A program made the position numbers and the translations under genes. A stretch of 19,614 nucleotides of DNA from an uncultured Prevotella sp. (GTDB lineage: Bacteria > Bacteroidota > Bacteroidia > Bacteroidales > Bacteroidaceae), in assembly GCA_900314365.1 (NCBI GenBank), contig OMVH01000121.1, positions 1-19,614 of the forward strand, read 5' to 3'. Every line of letters begins with the position of its first letter. Position 1 is the first letter of the stretch. The notes below the pieces were generated by a model, which made no database searches, was not told the DNA's origin, and worked only from the letters and a program-made list of their open reading frames with translations. Shown here one piece after another: positions 15,270 to 19,614 of the stretch.

Positions 15270-17675
15270 TCAGATGAGGCTCACTGTGCTTGTCTTTCCA
15301 GTTTCAATTTGCGAGAGAGTAACGTGCAGGATTCCGTCTGGCCCATAGCTGTACGACTGTATGGCTTTCCCGTCAATCATCACCTGTCGGGGTTTGGTGC
15401 GGACATAGAATTGCAGTTCGTAGGTCCGCTTAGTGGGCATTCCCTTGTAATGGCCCTCTACAGGCAGCACGCTGAAGTCGATGCGCCCGCCCTTCAGCTG
15501 CATCTTGAAGGTGGTGCGGCTCACGTGTCCCTGCTCATATTCATAACTTTTACCGTCGTCCTCCATGAGGGTGTATGATGAACTTGCCTTAGCGAACACC
15601 TTGACCACCAGAGTGTCGATGGGACGCTCGCCAACGAAGTTCATAGGCTTTTGCATGGGAATGATGGCCCCTTCGCGAGCGAATAGCAGACCGGTGCGAC
15701 CCGGTGCAAAGTTGTGCTTTATCCTTCGGCCTCCCTCCACGTTCTCACCGGTGAAGAAGTCTGTCCAGTGTCCTTTCGGCAGGTAGATGCTGTCGGAGAA
15801 GATGCCTACGAGGAGGTTCTTGCCAAACATATACTGGTAACAGGCATCGTCGACATTGCGGTCGTCAGGGAATTCCAGTGGCATAGCTCTGACAATGGGC
15901 ATACCGTTCTGTGTAGCTTCTAAGGCATGGCTGTAGGTATAAGGAAGCAGGTCGTAGCGCAACTGTATGTAATCACGATAGATTTCCTGTTGCTTCGGTG
16001 GGAAATAAAAAGGCTGCAAGAGCGAATACCAGCTATTTATCTGAACCCAGGGCAGGAAGATGCCGAAGTGCAGCGATGCCATCTCCTGTTCCTTTGACAC
16101 ACTCATAACGTCACACGATGTGTTTAGGAAACCGCTCATGCCTAGGTTTATCTGGTCGAAGAGAGCCGTTCGTCCACCTCCATTGTCACCACTCGTAGAG
16201 GCACCCCAGTGGGCCGTACCGGCATAGCCCGCCGTGTAGTGATGCCAGCCCCGACGGCCTGTGTGGCTGCGCATCATCAGTTCCATCTGCTTGGGCAGCA
16301 ACACTTGGTTGAGGTTGTGCATCTCCCGGTCGGTGCGTCCGTTATAGTAGGACATCGTAGGGTGTTCGTCAACAGTGCGTGCGGGGTCAATCTTGAACCC
16401 GTCGACACCATTGTCGATGAACTTCGTCAGATGGTCCATCCAGTGCTCACGTCCGCTTTCGGGTCTGCCTGCGGCTTTGGCAAGTGCATCTTCTTCGGGG
16501 AGGCTGAGGTCGTAGTCAGCGCACAGCCAGAGGCCCAGCTTGTAGCCTAAACCATGCAGACGGCCTATGAGCAGTCGATGGCTCTCAGTCTTGACCACCT
16601 TGGTCGAGTCCCAATAAGGCTCTGGTGTGAAGAGCTTGTAGTTCCATTTCTTCTTTGTGCTGAAATCGTAGCGCTTCTCCATCCATTGTGGTTCCAGCCA
16701 AAGCAGGTCGCAGGGGAAGTTCATGCGGCGCATCTCAACGGCATCGCGGAGGATGTCGAACTGGTTTTCAAGCATGTTTGGACCGAAACAGAGTCCGTAG
16801 GCGTACTTAGGCAGGAGATAGCTGCGACCGGTAATGAGCGTGTAGTCGTTGATAACTCCTGGCATGCCGTCGGAGACCATAAGATAGAAATCGGCTTCGT
16901 CGGTGGTGTTGTAGACCGACATGGTGTCGTTCTTGAAACGACCGATATCGAAGAAGTTCTTGAACGTCGTGTTGTTGAACACGCCCCATCCTTCACTGCT
17001 CACAACGAAGGGCTGTGGAATTTCCGTGTGTTGATAGGTGACCCACATTCGGAGCAGTTCGCCACGGTGTTGTATGTGCTGACGGCTTGTGGAGCCGCCT
17101 CCGTAGAAGCGCTCACCGGGGCGCAGACTGAAGTTGATGATGCTGCAGTTTTTGTAGTCTCCTGTCTCAGCCGTGTCTCGCGATACCTTCTGATTGTTGT
17201 CGTCGCCGATGATGCCATTGTTCTTGGCCACTTTCAGATTGGCAAACTCCTTGTTAATCTCTTTTCCGAGCGAGGAGCACAGACTGCTTCCGCCGGGACT
17301 GAAGGTCACTCTGTCCACAATGATGCGGCCTCGGCTGTCGCACAACTGCATGGATGCGTCGCGCTTGTTCACCTTCAGCAGGCACCGTGAGGTGACAACG
17401 CTGAAGGAGTTTTTGTCCTCCGTCACCTTACTGTTTACGTCGGCCCAGTCGGTCTTCTGACAGCCGTACCGCAAGAGCAGATTTTCGGCGAAGTTCTTGC
17501 GGGGTGAAATGCGCACGCGGATAATACCGTCTGTACACACCTGGAGATTCATGTACAGACCGTTGTGCAGCTTCAAATCGTAGTGGGTGACAGCCTGCGC
17601 CGGCAGGGATGTCAGAATCAGGAGCGCCAGGCTGAGTAGGCCGGCAACTACACTTCTTCGATATTTCATAGTCAT
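15270..17675 (-). CDS. Secreted glycoside hydrolase family 31 (alpha-glycosidase-like)
   Basis: 801 aa; predicted to hydrolyse alpha-linked glycosides in the periplasm or at the surface. The signal peptide covers ~1-28 (LLSLALLILTSLPAQA). An N-terminal galactose-mutarotase-like sandwich runs ~30-285 (FYGGGSTSRQ near 190), followed by the GH31 TIM barrel at ~288-595 and C-terminal beta domains at ~596-801 (LFAREGAIIPMQ near 664-675). Barrel features are WLEPQWMEKRYD (~326-337), the strand GVDGFKID with likely nucleophile D430, and SGDNGGG with likely acid/base D497. FKID replaces the WxDMNE sequence of classical alpha-glucosidases and is closer to the FKTD of YicI-type alpha-xylosidases, so I do not assign a sugar. 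An alternative start at codon 3 (17669) also leaves the signal peptide intact. It lies 121 bp downstream of the phosphoesterase, probably in one operon. Confidence 0.9.
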   Translation of the reverse strand: MTMKYRRSVVAGLLSLALLILTSLPAQAVTHYDLKLHNGLYMNLQVCTDGIIRVRISPRKNFAENLLLRYGCQKTDWADVNSKVTEDKNSFSVVTSRCLLKVNKRDASMQLCDSRGRIIVDRVTFSPGGSSLCSSLGKEINKEFANLKVAKNNGIIGDDNNQKVSRDTAETGDYKNCSIINFSLRPGERFYGGGSTSRQHIQHRGELLRMWVTYQHTEIPQPFVVSSEGWGVFNNTTFKNFFDIGRFKNDTMSVYNTTDEADFYLMVSDGMPGVINDYTLITGRSYLLPKYAYGLCFGPNMLENQFDILRDAVEMRRMNFPCDLLWLEPQWMEKRYDFSTKKKWNYKLFTPEPYWDSTKVVKTESHRLLIGRLHGLGYKLGLWLCADYDLSLPEEDALAKAAGRPESGREHWMDHLTKFIDNGVDGFKIDPARTVDEHPTMSYYNGRTDREMHNLNQVLLPKQMELMMRSHTGRRGWHHYTAGYAGTAHWGASTSGDNGGGRTALFDQINLGMSGFLNTSCDVMSVSKEQEMASLHFGIFLPWVQINSWYSLLQPFYFPPKQQEIYRDYIQLRYDLLPYTYSHALEATQNGMPIVRAMPLEFPDDRNVDDACYQYMFGKNLLVGIFSDSIYLPKGHWTDFFTGENVEGGRRIKHNFAPGRTGLLFAREGAIIPMQKPMNFVGERPIDTLVVKVFAKASSSYTLMEDDGKSYEYEQGHVSRTTFKMQLKGGRIDFSVLPVEGHYKGMPTKRTYELQFYVRTKPRQVMIDGKAIQSYSYGPDGILHVTLSQIETGKTSTVSLI

Positions 17676-17796
17676 ATTAGGTTGTTATTGATGGTTCACT
17701 TTTCGTATCTTTTTCGTGCCAGGGCTGAGTCTAAGCAAGCTTGGCTCTGCTCCTTCCACTTAATACAGGGGACATCGGGCCACGCAGCTATGTGCC

Positions 17797-18897
17797 TTAC
17801 CTTTCTATTACCATGTCGAACTGGCAGCACGAGTCTGTTCTGTGGGCAAGATGCTTGGTCATGGGACTGATACCAAAGAGGGCCGAATAGGTAGAGGCTT
17901 TGATGGTCTTGCCGTCGGGGAGGAATTCCAGAATGCGCATCCAGCCATCGCCACCGTTGCCTTCCCATCCGCCGCCCAGACATTGGATGTTCCACATGAA
18001 CTGGAACACCTTCTTGCCTGCGTCGTTGGTACTTTCCAGATAGGCTGTGTTGTTCTTGAAGTCCTGTGCACTGCCAGGATGTTTGTAGTCGGGATGCCCC
18101 GTATGTCCACAGATGACAAGTCTGACATTAGCGCACTGCTTGACAAACTTGTCCCACATCTGCTGCCCGAAGTTCTGCGACTTAATCTTATAGTTCTCCT
18201 TGTCGGTCCGCGTGTTGGTCAGCTCGCGCAAGTAGGTGTGAGTGAGCACGATGACGAGATGGTCCTTGTAAGCCTCGCTGTTGCAGAGAGCCTTGGCCCA
18301 TGCCAGCACCTCGTCGCGCGGGGCCCATTCGAAGTTGATGACAAGGAGTTTGCCCCAGTTCTTCTCGTTGAACTCCCACGCTGCGTTTTCCAGCGACTGA
18401 CATCCCATTCGACTCGGATAGGTAGCCACGAGATGCTCCGCCGACTTGGGGTTGCGCTCGAAGGTGTAATATTCTGGGTAATGGGTAAACTCCTCGTCGC
18501 CCCTCACGTAGCCATATTCATGGTTTCCGCCGGCTATCATGTAGGTAACGCGGCCGTCGAGACGTTTGAGGCAGTGAGAGCTCCATTCCCACATTTGCTT
18601 GCTTGTCTGGTTGAGCATGTTACGGTTGCGCACGATGTTCTCATTTTGTTCTATGAGGTCGCCGGTGAAGAGGACACCTTGGATGTTCAGATTTTCCACG
18701 TTGTCGGCTATCCAGGCTGTGCACAGCTCGAAGAGCGGTTGGTTGATGTCGTACTTGGTGTAGCCTTGCGGATCACCGAAGACAATGAATGAAAACGAAT
18801 TGGGATCGGTAAGATGCTGCTGATCCGCGCGGTGCTGGGCGCATAAGGAGCCTGAGAGCAACAAAGCCCACATCAGGCAAAGAATGTTTTTTCTCAT
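17797..18897 (-). CDS. Secreted calcineurin-like metallophosphoesterase
   Basis: 366 aa from the ATG at 18897, chosen because it begins a clean signal peptide (MRKNILCLMWALLLSGSLCA, residues 1-20); an in-frame ATG at 18954 would add 19 residues with no signal-peptide shape. The motifs of the binuclear metal site are all visible: FGDPQ (D42), FTGD (D80), GNHE (N125, H126), VLTH (H220) and CGHTGH (H265, H268). It is predicted to hydrolyse phosphomono- or phosphodiesters after export; the substrate cannot be told from sequence. It is first of a two-gene minus-strand unit with the GH31 gene and has a strong promoter at 19006-19036. The length fits small exported phosphoesterases. Confidence 0.9.
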   Translation of the reverse strand: MRKNILCLMWALLLSGSLCAQHRADQQHLTDPNSFSFIVFGDPQGYTKYDINQPLFELCTAWIADNVENLNIQGVLFTGDLIEQNENIVRNRNMLNQTSKQMWEWSSHCLKRLDGRVTYMIAGGNHEYGYVRGDEEFTHYPEYYTFERNPKSAEHLVATYPSRMGCQSLENAAWEFNEKNWGKLLVINFEWAPRDEVLAWAKALCNSEAYKDHLVIVLTHTYLRELTNTRTDKENYKIKSQNFGQQMWDKFVKQCANVRLVICGHTGHPDYKHPGSAQDFKNNTAYLESTNDAGKKVFQFMWNIQCLGGGWEGNGGDGWMRILEFLPDGKTIKASTYSALFGISPMTKHLAHRTDSCCQFDMVIER

Positions 18898-19005
18898 ATC
18901 ATGATTATTTTTGATAGTCCGGTATAACATAACATTGGTGAAGATAAGCTCCATGCGCTTTCAGCATCTGTAGCTTCCTTCATGGTATCCTTCTTTTGTT
19001 GATTG

Positions 19006-19036
19006 CAAAGTTACAGAAAGTGGATTGAAGGACAAA
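19006..19036 (-). promoter_or_regulatory. Consensus Bacteroidota promoter for the phosphoesterase-GH31 unit
   Basis: Read on the minus strand: TTTG at 19036-19033, a 19-nt spacer, then TAACTTTG at 19013-19006. Both halves match the Bacteroidota consensus (TTTG, 19-21 nt, TAnnTTTG) exactly. The implied start near 19000 gives a leader of about 100 nt to the ATG at 18897. Confidence 0.75.
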
Positions 19037-19056
19037 GGAAACGGACACTTTTCTTC

Positions 19057-19074
19057 TGTTACTTTGTGGTAACA
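19057..19074. promoter_or_regulatory. Candidate CRP/FNR-like operator dyad
   Basis: TGTTAC (19057-19062) and GTAACA (19069-19074) form a perfect 6-bp inverted repeat with a 6-bp spacer, the geometry of CRP/FNR-family sites (TGTGA-N6-TCACA). Its centre lies about 63 bp upstream of the predicted start of the phosphoesterase transcript. Binding is an inference. Confidence 0.35.
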
Positions 19075-19159
19075 ATCTGTGTTCTGAATTATAACACGAC
19101 CAATTGGCCGGCAGAATTCAGCTGATTTTGTTATTCACCCAAGTTTCGGTAGTTAAATA

Positions 19160-19297
19160 ATCCCTTACAGAGACAGATTATATGTCCATCCGCGAACAGA
19201 CGAATCAACCACTACGAGGCTGGGAAATATCCCTTACAGAGACATACCTTGTGGCCATCCGCGGACAGATGAATCAACCACTACGAGGCTGTGAAAA
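19160..19297. repeat. Two-copy 69-bp direct repeat
   Basis: Units at 19160-19228 and 19229-19297 match at about 59 of 69 positions by eye. Both begin ATCCCTTACAGAGACA and include GAATCAACCACTACGAGGCT. A third, heavily decayed start (ATCC, then GTGGCC and GGAC) may follow at 19297-19315. The 69-bp period is 23 codons, so frames stay open through it, but no recognisable protein results. Confidence 0.8.
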
Positions 19298-19594
19298 TCC
19301 TCCATGTGGCCGGACTCGCTTCGCTCGGCCGGGGAGTCCTATATCCCGACTCTCTCCGAGGCCGCCATGCAGGTATGAGAGGGTAGCTATCCTCAGGCTC
19401 ACTTCGCTCGGCTGGGGTTTAACTGTCGAGGTGCTCCGGACTCCCCAAGCTGAAAGACGCTGGTTCGCTGACGTTGCAAAGGCATCATCTGATGACTGAA
19501 AAAATTGCACACTTGTTTGACTTCGGCCCGAAAAAGCGTATCAAAAATCAAAGGTCTCAAGAAAGTTTGTAAATAAAAAAGAACGCGAAAGTGC

Positions 19595-19614
19595 CAAAAT
19601 ACGGCCATATTTTG
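19595..19614. repeat. Near-perfect 20-bp palindrome at the right edge
   Basis: CAAAATACGGCCATATTTTG is self-complementary except for one mismatched pair. It may be an operator or a hairpin; its surroundings are cut off by the window end. Confidence 0.5.

Larger units (their letters stand above)
18898..19614. other. Non-coding right end with repeats
   Basis: Besides the promoter, dyad and 69-bp repeat listed separately, this stretch contains an inverted pair CTGAATT/AATTCAG (19084-19090, 19115-19121) enclosing CCAATTGG. It also has CTTCGCTCGGCCGGGG at 19319-19334, repeated with one change at 19402-19417, and GGGGAGTCC at 19331-19339 with its reverse complement at 19438-19446. Open frames of 69-105 codons at 19182-19608 run through these repeats and have no domain or signal peptide, so I do not call them genes. 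Confidence 0.6.

Noticed and set aside
16554..17390. 278-codon open frame on the plus strand opposite the GH31 gene
   Set aside because: The minus-strand frame carries GH31 catalytic motifs along its full length; the plus frame has none.
17842..18792. 316-codon open frame on the plus strand opposite the phosphoesterase gene
   Set aside because: All five phosphoesterase metal-binding motifs are on the minus strand; the plus frame is a shadow.

Overview
The window looks like chromosomal DNA of a Bacteroidota member, most likely Prevotellaceae (Prevotella or a close relative). The signs are several 1,050-1,190-residue secreted proteins built from cleaved-adhesin (choice-of-anchor J), fibronectin III, choice-of-anchor D and carboxypeptidase-regulatory-like beta-sandwiches. 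There are C-terminal tails of the T9SS/Bacteroidales surface type, promoters matching the Bacteroidota pattern (TTTG, about 20 nt, TAnnTTTG), and no clear Shine-Dalgarno sequences. The genus is an inference from these features. No rRNA, tRNA, CRISPR array, transposase or phage gene was seen.

Layout. 1-373 is non-coding and ends in the promoter and leader of the first adhesin gene. 374-10987 holds three same-strand giant adhesin-like genes (1122, 1185 and 1142 aa). They are separated by 189 and 69 bp gaps that contain hairpins but no recognisable promoter, and a strong intrinsic terminator follows at 11012-11043, so they are probably one transcription unit. 10988-12037 is a non-coding kilobase with a nested inverted repeat, a 22-bp tandem repeat, and the promoter and 12-codon leader ORF of the fourth adhesin-like gene. 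12038-15190 encodes that fourth protein (1050 aa): a predicted beta-propeller-like N-terminus, FnIII and adhesin modules, and a full T9SS type A tail. A bidirectional terminator at 15211-15249 separates it from a convergent minus-strand pair, a secreted metallophosphoesterase (17797-18897) followed by a GH31-family glycosidase (15270-17675). A consensus promoter and a CRP/FNR-like dyad lie upstream of the pair. 18898-19614 carries no convincing gene but has a 69-bp direct repeat and other short repeats.

How the genes work together (inference). The four large proteins share module types with the haemagglutinin/adhesin regions of Porphyromonas gingivalis gingipains and HagA, but no peptidase domain is encoded here, so they are probably surface-displayed or secreted binding proteins. 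The second carries an Omp28-like (thioredoxin-fold) domain that appears to have lost its CxxC motif. The phosphoesterase and GH31 enzyme both have signal peptides and probably act together on a phosphorylated or glycosylated substrate in the periplasm or at the surface.
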